A DNA stretch of 64,000 nucleotides from Epiperipatus broadwayi. Taxonomy: Eukaryota; Onychophora; Udeonychophora; Euonychophora; Peripatidae. The notes below the pieces were generated by a model, which was not told where the DNA came from, searched no databases, and saw nothing but the letters and a program-made list of their open reading frames with translations. This document shows, piece after piece, positions 36,211-47,235 of the stretch (position 1 is the first letter of the stretch; every line of letters begins with the position of its first letter). The stretch is from assembly GCA_028023455.1 (NCBI GenBank), contig JAQFVV010000152.1:1736001-1800000 (forward strand), written 5' to 3'. The position numbers were made by a program, and so were the translations under genes.

Positions 36211-37343
36211 ATTATGGTAATTATAACCTTATAAGTACCATTATGGTAATTATAATGTAATCAGGCTTGGCCACTTGATGGCATTGTTGGCAGTCAAAAA
36301 CAATACAATACAATGTTCGGGGCCGCATGATTTTTAAATCGAATCGCTGTTTTTTTTTTTTTTTGGTTATTAATTTATTGATTGCTATAACTTTTTTTTC
36401 ATGCCTTTTTATTAAAAAAGTTGTTTAATTTTAATTTTGTATTTAGTAAATTACAACCTTTTTTTATTTTTAAATCACTGTTTTTGGACAAAGCTGCTAC
36501 TCTGTGATGTTTATTTAGCGATGTCTTTCGCTTAATTATTGCTTTTTACATAACAAAACAACTGTGTAGGGTTAGGTTTAGGGTTAGGTTTAGGGTTAGT
36601 TTTAGGGTTAGTTTTAGGATTAGTTTAGGGTTAGTTTTAGGGTTAGTGTTCTGTTGTTTGTAATGCTAAAATAAAAGATATCAAAGTAACCGTAGTCGGA
36701 CAAAAGAAACTCAAACTTTTTTAAACAACAACAAACACATATAAATGTCTTCTTTACTTATTAAACATGTTTATAATATGTGCTTTCTATGAAATTTACA
36801 AAAAATCGTGTATATTTTTATTGGACAGCAGAAATACTCGGCTTCTGTTGTTGGCATCTGCGAAAAAGTTACGCGTTTGCCATCCATTTTATCAACTATG
36901 TGGTATTTCACGTGAAAACGAGATTTCACATGCGATATTGGCCAAATTCTTTTTACCTACACTTGGCAAGCTTTTACACCTTACACATTTTCTAAAGAAG
37001 GGTGTGGCCATTTAGAAAATTACTATAAATTCATGTTTATTAAATTAATTATAAATACAAATATTGTGTAATGTAGATTGTAAAAATTTGACTAATCCAA
37101 GTAAACATACATATATATCAAACTGTACACGAAAGATAAGTGTGTGGATTCACAATAACTGTCGCAAAGCAGAAATAGGCCATATTATTTTTGTGTTACA
37201 TCATCATAAACGGCCTTCTAATGGCTAAGACATAGATGTTTTCTATAGCCATAAGTCAGGCCTTGTAAATGGCAATTGTTAGGTGTTTTGGTGAGCCAGA
37301 ACACCATCAAGTGGCCAAGCCTGACTACATTATAAGTACCTAC
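36211..37343. mobile_element. Transposon (MITE-like) nested in the 5' LTR, with telomere-like repeats
   Basis: Absent from the 3' LTR. TIRs of about 37 bp: GGTAATTATAATGTAATCAGG... (36,245-36,281) and its near reverse complement (37,304-37,339), sharing CAGGCTTGGCCACTTGATGG. The left side has an extra copy of ATTATGGTAATTATAA (36,211-36,227). TTATAAGTACC occurs at 36,229-36,239 and 37,329-37,339. The target duplication is ambiguous. No transposase; open frames near 36,770-37,015 show no motif. Confidence 0.75.
36566..36648 (+). repeat. Interstitial TTAGGG/TTTAGGG-like repeats
   Basis: Alternating TAGGGTTAGGTTTAGGG units with occasional TTTTAGG variants, lying wholly inside the nested transposon. 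They are not a chromosome end. Confidence 0.85.
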
Positions 37344-37626
37344 ACTTTAGAATATTGATAGGAATCCCTGAAAAGAGTGAATTGTTAAACTTCCCTGAGT
37401 TCGAAATCTGAGCATAACAGTAAAGTTAATGAAGGTAAAAATTGATTTGATGTGGTTTGGATATAATAATTTATTAATAATAAATTAGTTATTGGTAATA
37501 AATATAGTTTTATATCAAAATAAAATCACATCATTCATGGCATCCTATATGAAGACCTTAAATCTGACTATAGTGAGATGCAACTACCTTAACTTATCTT
37601 GTTGAGAGGGTGCATACCGTTACATA

Positions 37627-37644
37627 TGGTGCACACAACTAGGG
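37627..37644 (+). other. Candidate primer binding site
   Basis: TGGTGCACACAACTAGGG begins two bases after the 5' LTR, with the TGG expected for pairing with tRNA CCA. The matching tRNA was not identified. Confidence 0.5.
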
Positions 37645-37979
37645 CCTTGAATCATAGATTCCATATCATTATTATATTGAATCATAGATTTTATATTGTT
37701 TGTATAGCGGTACAAAACATTGAGGGATAAATAGTATTAATAATAATCTCATATTAAATGTATTGTAAAATAGTAGGTAATAAAATAATGGAGACTTTGA
37801 AAATTAAATAGTTAAAATTTAAATGAATAGATCACTCGCTTAAAAATATAATTTTAAAATTAGGCATTAGAGTAAGAACACATATATATTTTGAAAAGAG
37901 AACGGCATCACATTAATATCCTATGATAAATAATATATTATCTTATAAATAAAGTTATAGTTAAGATAAAGTTAGTTTT

Positions 37980-39767
37980 ATGATTACGAGAAGCAAGTAT
38001 AAAATATTTTTTTCTAATACTGATAATAATATAGAAATGCAAACTGAGGTATTTAGTTCAAATATAGCTGATGATACTATGAATAGTACTAATGAACAAA
38101 TAAATATAAGTGTGTCTGAGAGTAATTCTATATTAGATACTCATGTTCCAGAAATTATGGATATTATTGACAAATTTATAGAAAGTAAAACCAGTGATAA
38201 GCCATCATTAAGTCAAATGATGTTAATGATGCAACAATTGATGGAGAATTTAAATACGAACATAGATACCAAAATGGAAAATATGCATTCTCAGATGAAA
38301 AATCTGAAAATAGATTTGTCTACAAATATCGATACCAAGATGGAAAGTATGAATACCAAAATGGAAAGTATAAATACTAAGATGGAAAATATGAAAGTAG
38401 ATATTACAAATGAATTATCAATAAAATTAGACAATATAAAAATAGATTTGAAGGACGAGGTATCACAAATACAAACGAATATGAATAATAAAATTCAAAA
38501 AATTCAAAAGGTTATTGAAGAAACAGATCTTAAGTGTCAAAAAAGATTTTTTGAATTTGAAACAAAGCTAGAAAATAAAGTAGAAAACAAATTTTTAGAA
38601 ATAAAAACTGTATATAATCATCTCCAAATTGATATGTATAAAGTTCAAGAAGAGACTGAAAAGGTTTTAGATGAGAAAATAAAAGATGTCCAAGTAGAAA
38701 TTAATAACCAAGATAAGAAAATTCAATCTATGGAAAAAGATTTTCAGTGTTTAAATGTGAAGCAAAATTTGATTGATTCAGACGTAAAGATAAATAAAGA
38801 TAATATTGAAATATTATTAGAGAATCAATCGGAGATATTTAATCAATTGGAAAATAAAAATATTACCGTAAATCAAACCATAAAAGTTTTGAAGGATGAG
38901 TTTGAGAAAGAAAGAAAAATAATGATGGAAAATTATATCCAAGCTTGTAAAAAGATTAAATGATCTAATGTCAAAGAAGACACTACTTCAGATAAAATTA
39001 ATCAAATATTAGAAGCTATTAATAAGATAATGGAAGATCCAAATAAAAAGGAACATCAAGATGAAATGGTGATTGAGATGAAAAATAATATGGATAATAT
39101 TAGTTATTTTATAGGAGACTTTGCTCACCATCACAATCAACAATCATCTATAAATCTGCAAAAAGAAACTGTTAGCAATACAAATCATGTATTACAATCT
39201 AATGTTGTAAATCAATTTGTAAAATTAAAACATTTTCAAGGGTTTACAAATGAAGCTCCAATAGAGCATCTAAAGAGTTTAAATTTATATTTTTCAGTAA
39301 ATACTAATTTGACAGAAGGTGAAAAATTGATAGTAGCATACAGTCATTTATAAGGTGATGCTTTATCATGGTGGGAATCATTATTCCAAATACCTAAAAC
39401 TTTTGAAGAATATCAAACATTATTGATAAAGAATTTTTGGAATAATGATCGTCAAGAATCACTGTTGTATCAAATACTTCAAGAAAAGTATAAAAGTATG
39501 CCAGGTGAAACTCTTACTAAATTTTTTAGAAGACAGGTATCAAAACTGAAAACCCTTGATATTTATCATTTTAACCAAAATCAAATTATTCGTATTGTAA
39601 AACATAACCTCCCCATGAAAATTGAGCAGTCTTTATTATTTTCTAATGCACAAAATATCGAACAAATTATAGGTACTTTAAATAATATTGACTCAAATAA
39701 CCAAAATGTTAATCAAAATTATTTTGAAAGAAAGAAAGAAAGAAAATATTCAAGTAAATGCTATTAA
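37980..39767 (+). pseudogene. LTR-retrotransposon Gag, long coiled coil, two in-frame stops
   Basis: A single frame runs from ATG 37,980 (MITRSKYK) to 39,767, interrupted only by TGA (38,961-38,963) and TAA (39,351-39,353). The first 327 residues are mostly a coiled coil with tandem NTKMES-type repeats (about residues 95-140). After the stops comes a retrotransposon Gag/capsid segment with GDALSWWESLF...TFEEYQTLLIKNFWNNDRQ and MPGETLTKFFRRQVSKL (about 39,355-39,560). No CCHC knuckle is seen. The frame shifts at about 39,765, where a basic Ser/Lys-rich frame (39,688-39,966) overlaps. Suppressed stops cannot be excluded, but two stops of different type suggest decay. Confidence 0.85.
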
Positions 39768-39969
39768 TTATAAAAAAAGAGAGCATAAGACTTTTAATCA
39801 TTCACAAAGTAAAACAACGAAGAGTGATAATAATGCAGATGTTAAATTAAGTTCTGAAACACGTCAAATTTCAGAAATTAAGAGTATAGCATCTACTAGT
39901 GGATTGAATAAAGGTAAAGTAGGATATAATAAAAATATACCCCAAACAACAGCAAAATTAAATTAAAGA

Positions 39970-40460
39970 GGGTCTTCGGAAATAGTTCCTCTCCTCAAAG
40001 ACCCATATTTAAAACGAGGAACAAAAATAAAATTCTAGTTAAACAAATCACCAACATAATATGTTCAGAGGAAGATGATGAACCCAAGTATGCTGTTCAA
40101 AATTGTCCATTAATTAATATTATGTTTGAAGATTTGCAAATTAGGGCCTTATTAGATAGTGGTAGCCAAATATCTGTAATATCTGAGGAGTTTTATAAAA
40201 GGTTGATGAATAAAAATCCACATATTAAAACCTTACCTCTAAAATCAGTAAAGATTACCCTAGCTAATAATAAAAGGGCAAAATTAATTCAAAAGCAAAT
40301 CTGGATCAAACTAACTATTAATCAAACATGTATTTATCATATATTTTTGATATTAACTGGACTTATTCATGAAATGATATTGGGAGTAGATTTTTTACAT
40401 CTGAACAAATGTTTGATTAATTTTAAAAATAAGATAGTTCATATAGGTGGTGAAGTTTAA
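39970..40460 (+). pseudogene. Retropepsin-like aspartic protease
   Basis: An open frame continues from about 39,970 through ATG 40,122 to TAA 40,460. It shows the retropepsin signature ALLDSGSQISVIS (DSG codons at 40,155-40,163) and the C-terminal ILGVDFLHLN, equivalent to the ILG motif before the second helix. Length and motif order fit a retroviral-type protease that acts as a dimer to process Gag. It lies in the same frame as gag, separated by the broken linker. It is not followed by RT. The protease frame itself looks intact. Confidence 0.85.
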
Positions 40461-40462
40461 AG

Positions 40463-40591
40463 ATGTCATTATCTCCAGAGTATGATTTATTTCAAATTGA
40501 TTGTATGATTTCAAACATATCAGAAACACTTGTAAAATCAAAAATTGTTGAATCAAATTTGATTGATGGTGATAATGTTAATAAATTATAA
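40463..40591 (+). CDS. Short open frame after the protease, function unknown
   Basis: MSLSPEYDLFQIDCMISNIS... is 42 residues, starting two bases after the protease stop. It may be the remnant of a polyprotein continuation; no RT motif is visible. Weak. Confidence 0.25.
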   Translation: MSLSPEYDLFQIDCMISNISETLVKSKIVESNLIDGDNVNKL

Positions 40592-41489
40592 TTTATTCAT
40601 ATATTAAAGCCCTATCGAGGAAAAATATAATAATTGTCTTAAATAAACAATTACCATGAGTTTTGTAATACCTAAATTATGTACTAATTATTAGGATTAT
40701 AGGGAGAAAATGAAAAGAATTAAGATATGAAAGAGAAGAAAATGCAATATATAATTGTGTCTAACTAAGATGGATCATATCATTAATGTGGAAATGGAAG
40801 ACTGGTTAATTAGAGGTTGGCAAATTCACAAATCAATTCCAACTAATATATTTATTGGATGCTAAAGGTAATCTAGTAAGTCTCAAAAATTAAGGAGCAG
40901 AATTGGCACCTTTAAATAAGTTTGTGTGTGTTCATTTATTAGATGTCAGTGATAATCTAGTAAGTCTCAATAAGGAGCAGGATTGGCATTTTAAGTTGAT
41001 TTATACATAAAACACTTATAAACTAACTAATTAAAACTTAGTTATAGAATGATCAGGTTTTCTACCATATAATTACTTTGATATACCATTTCAAATACTT
41101 AGTATATTATATAGAAATTCATTGAAAGAAGTGAATAAAAAGAAAGTAATCTATATCATGATTTTTTGCATACTAAAGTATTACATTATTTAACTTTAAT
41201 AGATAATAATTTTAAAATAAAATAGTATATTTAATCTATGATTTGATTAAAACAGACTATATTAGATGTACCATATTTAAGACATTTAAAAAAAGAACCC
41301 AATTGCCCATAAAACAATTTAATTATTATTAAATATAATAATTAATAATACTTTTTCCCCATTAATAATTGGTAACGAATTTAAGATTTTTAGGGGAAAA
41401 TAAAAAATATATAAATTGTAATGATGCATAAATGATAACAAAGATGAAGAATTAAGATAAAATGTTAGTTTATTTTAATTTTCTTAGTC
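40592..41489. other. Non-coding 3' internal region of the LTR element
   Basis: AT-rich, with a direct repeat of AATCTAGTAAGTCTCAA...AAGGAGCAG...ATTGGCA (40,869-40,911 and 40,953-40,992, about 85 bp apart). It occupies the place where RT and integrase would be expected, but is far too short and has no such motifs. Confidence 0.6.
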
Positions 41490-41498
41490 GAGGGGAAA
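41490..41498 (+). other. Polypurine tract
   Basis: GAGGGGAAA immediately before the 3' LTR start TGTAGG, the expected plus-strand priming site. Confidence 0.8.
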
Positions 41499-43488
41499 TG
41501 TAGGAGTATATATATACTCATACATACATATAATCAATATGTATATATTATATTTGCATTATTATTATATTTATGAAAATAAATATATAAATTATTAAGT
41601 TCATATTTTTCATTCTTTAAAATTAAAAAAAAGATGTTGTCAAAAGACAGTTGACAAGATGATAAATGACCTCTGGGTTCACAGTTTATCAAATTAAAGG
41701 AAATGAAATTAACTTAGTGTTTAATATCAAATTGTTATTCCAACAATGTAGAATGTGTATGCTTCAGCAAGCTTATGGAGTGAGATATAATATATTAATT
41801 CTACTCTTTTTATTCAAAATGACTAAGGATTCTATTTTTGTCAGCTATATCCTCATAGAAACTTCTACTATGTTTGATTTCAAAGAACATTGTAAGTTGA
41901 ACTTTATATTTTGAACAATTTAATACTCATTAGAAGAAATTTCTAATATTTGTTCAAAGAAAGTAATCTAAATATATTTTCATGTTCTATAAAAATTGTT
42001 TGAATTACATGTTTTAAAATCTGAATGGCGTTTTAAAAAAGGAACATGTTTATAAAAACTTCATTCAAATTTAATGTACTTTACATTATAAAAAAATTGC
42101 AAAGTGGGTAGAGCACCAATTTATCATGGGATAGATCAAATGCACTTGCCTAATCAAATATATGTGTGTGAATAACATTGTTTGCTGAATGCCTTGAAAT
42201 TATAAAAATTAGATCTTCAAAATGGAATTATGAATGCCTTAAAATTATAAAGAAATTAGATCTTCAAAATGGAATTATGAATGCCTTAAAATTATAAAAA
42301 GATTAGATCTTCAAAATGGAATTATGATTGTTAATAAAGGAACTGTATATTAAGAAGTTGAATATAAAGAGAAACTATATGTCAACTTAGGATATCGTAA
42401 TATTATTCTCTTTAATGTTTAACAACGAAGGAATAAAAAAAACTGTGTCTTCGAAGGATTTTCATTCATAAGGAACATTAACTTTTATAAATACCATTTA
42501 AGATTTTTGAAAATTATAATTGGGAAAAGTTAATTTCATTTTTTTCATCATTGTATTCATTTTATTATAAAAATGAATAATAAGAGAGAATTAATAATTT
42601 ACAATATTTTTATTTTTATTTATGATGAATAAAGATTTAAATATCAGTTAATAAATGTTAATTTGGGAAAGGGATAATGTGAACTTAGAGGTAAGAGATT
42701 AAATTATTTTTAAATCCACATTATTATTTTCTATGACATGACACTACATTGTTTATACTAATCTAAATAGTTTAATAACAGTAATGTATGATAAATGAAT
42801 AAATGATTAATATTGTTGTGAAGTATATATTTTTATATTAATAAATATAAATTACAGACAATCATTTTAACGAATGAAGGTATTATATACAAATGATTGG
42901 ATTATTATTTGTATAACCCAATTATTGTAAAATAGTGTTAATATAAATGTCTAAATATTTAAATACTTATAGTTTATATACATTGTAAAATCACGTAGTG
43001 TTATAGGTTTAGAAAATATATCTACTGTAAGTAAAGAGAATATTTATATTTTTAATATAAGGAGGTAGATATATAAATATTTTATATATATTGTAAAATT
43101 TAAATAATTTAATTGTTAAATAAATAATTATGTTTTTTTATATTAAATGAAGTCTTCAATTTTGTTTTATTTAATTTAAAAAGTTAGTGAGATTCATTGT
43201 TAATATTACTTTAGAATATTGATAGAAACTCCTGAAGAGAGTGAATTGTTAAACTTCCCTGAGTTCAAAATCTGAGCATAACGGTAAAGTTAATCAAGGT
43301 GAAAATTGATTTGATGTGGTTTGGATATAATAATTTTTTAATAATAAATTAGTTATTGGGAATAAATATAGTTTTATATCAAAATAAAATCACATCATTC
43401 GTGGCATCCTATATCAAGACCTTAAATCTGATTATAGTGAGATGCGACTGCATTAACTTATCTTATTGAGAGGGTGCATCCTGTTACA
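41499..43488 (+). repeat. 3' LTR (1,990 bp)
   Basis: Starts TGTAGG and ends GTTACA. It contains three tandem ~47-bp copies of GAATGCCTTAAAATTATAAA...AATGGAATTATG at 42,188-42,330, where the 5' LTR has one (about 35,287-35,335). Confidence 0.9.
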
Positions 43489-43492
43489 TTAT

Positions 43493-43752
43493 ATAGTACT
43501 AAATGTAAATGGAATTAAAAATATAAAAAGCAATTACAAACTATTATCAACAATAATCAAATGTTATTGTTTGATAATAATATACTGTTGTTCAGAAACT
43601 CCATTTACCATTAGAAATAAACTTAATAATAACAACTCATGATAGATATGATCATATAATTTCTAATTGATATATAAACTTTAAATTTAATTTTATATAT
43701 ATATACATTAATTCTAATATTCTCATGGATAAATGAATTCACAGTATTATTT
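43493..43752. other. AT-rich spacer
   Basis: No gene; a TA-rich run at about 43,690-43,705. Confidence 0.5.
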
Positions 43753-43942
43753 CTTGGAGCTTCTGTATAGTAAAAATATAATAACTAAATAGCTGATGTT
43801 TCAGTACAATAACAAGTACTTTCCTCAGAGCTTCTTTTTCAAATTTTAAAGAAGAAGCTCTGAAGAAAGTACTTGTTATTGTACTGAAACCTCAGATATT
43901 TAGCTATTATATTTATACTACACAGGAGCTCCTGGAAATAAT
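43753..43942. repeat. Foldback, ~90-bp arms, with CTGAAGA...GAAAC motif
   Basis: GGAGCTTCTGTATAGTA...GTTTCAGTACAATAACAAGTACTTTC is mirrored by GAAAGTACTTGTTATTGTACTGAAAC...ACAGGAGCTCC, with an AAA/TTT-rich loop at about 43,843-43,851. CTGAAGA (43,860-43,866), a hairpin AGTAC/GTACT and GAAAC (43,886-43,890) lie on the plus strand of the right arm. The arms have diverged (for example TGATGTTTC against TGAGGTTTC), so it is a natural element. Confidence 0.8.
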
Positions 43943-43967
43943 ATATATATATATATATATATTATTT
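43943..43967. repeat. (AT)n run
   Basis: Dinucleotide array between the foldback and the adapter-like sequence. Confidence 0.8.
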
Positions 43968-43978
43968 AGATCGGAAGA
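43968..43978. other. Probable Illumina adapter remnant (AGATCGGAAGA)
   Basis: The first 11 bases of the universal adapter in the opposite sense to the other three hits, right after an AT run. It marks a probable false join. Confidence 0.7.
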
Positions 43979-46900
43979 TATCTCTATATATATTACGTGA
44001 CTAACTTGTTTTTATTTTTCATATATATATATATTCTAACCTTCATCTCGTGCATCCTCACTTCAAGATAGTATAAGATATAAAATAAAACGGGTTCTAT
44101 TTCAGTTAATAATTAATAACTAAAATATTCAGCACTAAAATTAAAATATTCCACTAGCTCAAATTTAAAATTTGAACAAGGTTCAATTTATAAAATAAAT
44201 TAAATAAATATTTAATATTTTCATGAGACTTGAAGTGAAAATACAGTTGACAAGATAGATTACATTGAGCCAATATCCTACAGGATACTACCTCAATGGC
44301 ATAAGAACACTATCCCCCCTTATTACTATTTCAAATAACAAACTCATAGTATTCTTATGACTTTAATAACTTCTACTCACAAAGATTAAACTAATAATTA
44401 AATTTTAATCTTCTATTTAATAATAATCTAGATCAATAAAATAATCTCAGGTTCATAAAGTTTATTCTAAGTTAATAAAAATACGGTAGTAAAATATGAG
44501 AAGGGATTTTATGTCATAAACTACTACACTTAAACTAATAATAATAAATAACAATAATAATATTCTTCATGTAATGATATAATAAATACGTGGTAGCATT
44601 TTAATAATCTGACAAACAAAATATGTGTGGCAACTGATAGCATATAATTTAATATAATATTGTGATAACTGATTTATGACCAATAAATAATGTAAGATTA
44701 TGATTATTTAATTATAATGAATATCAATAAAATATTTAAAATTCTTAAAATAATTCTTTATTTATCTTTTGTGCAAAACTATATATTTGTTTTAGTTATT
44801 ATGCATATATCGTGTTTTCATGCAGCGATGTGGAGAAATAAACAACTCTGACACAAAATTTTTAAAATAACAAAATTTAACAAATTTTATTACTAACAAT
44901 AAATAACTAAACAATTTATTTACATTATTTACAGTGGATATCCTTAACCCTTTTTTTATTTTACAGTTTGATCTACCTGGTTATAAAAAAAATAATTTAT
45001 ATTTCAATTATATTTTATTTAGATTTAGGACAAAATTTTAAAAAAATGTTACTATTTGGTTTCTCCTTATGGTTAACTTATTACAAGTAAGTTTATCTAC
45101 TTTATTAGCAACAGCATTTTATCTCTAATATTATTAAACTATCCTATTTTAAAAATTCATACTTAGAAAAACATTCCATAGAAAACAAAATTTTATAATG
45201 AGTATGGATTTCTCAAAATATTAGAAAAATTCATCTTGCAAAGTCAAAGATGTTACACAAACTATTATCCAAAATTCAATACTAGATTTTAGTATTTATC
45301 ACACAATGTTTACTAATCATAATATATTCTTCTTTAAGCCTTACTTTAGTATGATATAAGTTTAATCATTAATAGATTTCTGTTAATTAATAAACAAAAT
45401 ATACTATGCATATTGTTTACATAATCTACTTTGTACTATTGTATTTTAAAAAAAAATATACAATACTTATTTTTCTCTAAAAAAAAAATAACACTAAAGC
45501 ATTTAAAATTATTATCACTTTTAAAAAAATATCTTTGTTTAGATACCTTATTTTAAAAAATTTTATATTTCATTTCCGAAATAAATTCAAAATATATTCT
45601 ATGATTCTTTTCTTTCCCCAGGATACTTTGGATCTTCAAATTTAAGTTATAACATTCTGCTCCTTATAAGCAAATAAACTAATCTTATTCAAAAACTATA
45701 GCATAACATAAGTTCTAAATTATTTATCATTACTTTTAAAATATCTTACTAAACAATGCAGTTACATGAAATAAAGATAGCGAAAAACAGATGCATAGGA
45801 TTAAGGAAGAAAGCTAGAGTATTATTCTTAACATATCTCAAAATCATGGTACAGTGCAAAGAGGTAGGACATTTATCTGCCTAATATCCTCTAATACAGG
45901 GACGATGTTAAAGCTATATCTTCAGCTTTATTAGAACATCAAATATTTAAAATAATATAAACACTGTCCAAATAAAATATGTATCAGTCATAGGGCTATG
46001 TTAACTATGATGATAACCACATAAAGACTAAATATTATTCCCATTCCTTATCATATCCTATTTTAAATATACATCATCTTGGTTTCCTGCTAACTATAGT
46101 ACTTCCAAGCCACTATCTCAACATTATTTCTCAAGATTTTTCTACATCTTACATCGATAAATGACTGTCTGCATTTACAAAACAATAAATAAAATTCATT
46201 AATAGTTAAACAATCTTACTATCCCATAAGAAAAGTCTGCTTACTTCATTGCTCTGTATGTTTAATCATATACGATCTACTTAGACAATATTTGAATATC
46301 CCATATCATAAAATTTTTAAAAGAATCACATAATTATTTATTATGTTGGATTATATCACTAATAAAAAAAAATCAAAAAAAAATTGTCGTATGCATATTT
46401 TCAAATCAATCCTATCTCATAAATGTTTTTTAAATGTTGTATAAAAATGTGTTACATATAATTAAAAAAACTTTTACACTTCATTCTTCCAATTTAGGGA
46501 TGATCTAAAGAAAACAAAAAAAAATATACATTATAAAATTATCCATAGTTATTATTATTACCAATAACCTTTATCTAATCATCGTGTTCAGTAGGCTTCC
46601 TTTGTCCACTTGAGCATTGCAGATATAAAAAATTCACACCCATACACTTTATATTAAAATATTTTTTAGCTAAATTATTAGATTGTTATATTATAAAATT
46701 TTAATATTAACAAATTAATGTTTTATGTTTTTCTTAATCTTATATAAAATTTTAGATTTAAACTAGGTTAAAAAAATAAAAAGAATCAAAACTATAGTTA
46801 CATATTTTCTTGACGATAGTTCCTGATAAATCCAAAATGCTTATTATTTTCTCTAGAGTTTTTTAAAATGTTCTCCAAGTGCGTTAAAGTTTAATAAAAA

Positions 46901-47235
46901 CAATTATTAACCCATTTAGTAACATTTTAGAAAATAATCCTTGGTTTTAGTATTTTTAGGACGATAATATTAATTAATCCCGTGAAGCTTCTTAATCTTC
47001 TCTACCAATATTCTCTGCATATCCGATGCATCAATCCATTTAATTTAACTTTTAAAAATATTCGATAAACTTTTAAGTACTATTTGTATTTCCATGGATC
47101 CATTTTTTTTTATTCATCTATGTGTTCACTTTTTATCTCTGTTTCCTTCTTGATACATTTAAACTTTCATTTGGTATTTTTTTATATCATTTTAAAATAA
47201 AAAAAAATGTTACCTTCAGAAAGGATATAACATAT

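Larger units (their letters stand above)
34597..37624 (+). repeat. 5' LTR (about 1.9 kb plus a nested 1.13-kb insert)
   Basis: Aligns with 41,499-43,488 except for an insert at about 36,211-37,343. The 82-residue open frame at 34,766 is LTR sequence present in both copies and is not a supported gene. Confidence 0.9.
34593..43492 (+). mobile_element. LTR retrotransposon coding Gag and protease only
   Basis: Two LTRs (34,597-37,624 and 41,499-43,488) begin TGTAGGAGTATATATATACT and end TTACA, flanked by TTAT on both sides (34,593-34,596 and 43,489-43,492). The internal region (37,625-41,498) has a PBS-like TGGTGCACACAACTAGGG, a Gag gene broken by stops, a retropepsin and a polypurine tract. No RT, RNase H or integrase motif is seen in the roughly 1 kb after the protease, so it appears non-autonomous. 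LTRs differ at many sites, indicating an old insertion. The capsid-like segment and DSG protease fit a Ty3-type ancestor, but without RT the clade is uncertain. Confidence 0.88.

Noticed and set aside
36566-36648. A true telomere
   Set aside because: The tract is short, degenerate and internal to a transposon, with non-telomeric DNA on both sides.
36767-37015. Overlapping 82- and 71-residue frames in the nested transposon
   Set aside because: No transposase motif (no DDE/D, no HTH). Probably chance.
34766-41914. 82-residue frames at 34,766 and 41,666 (MTSGFTVY...)
   Set aside because: They are LTR sequence present in both LTRs. The frame is not supported by motif and the sequence drifts as non-coding.
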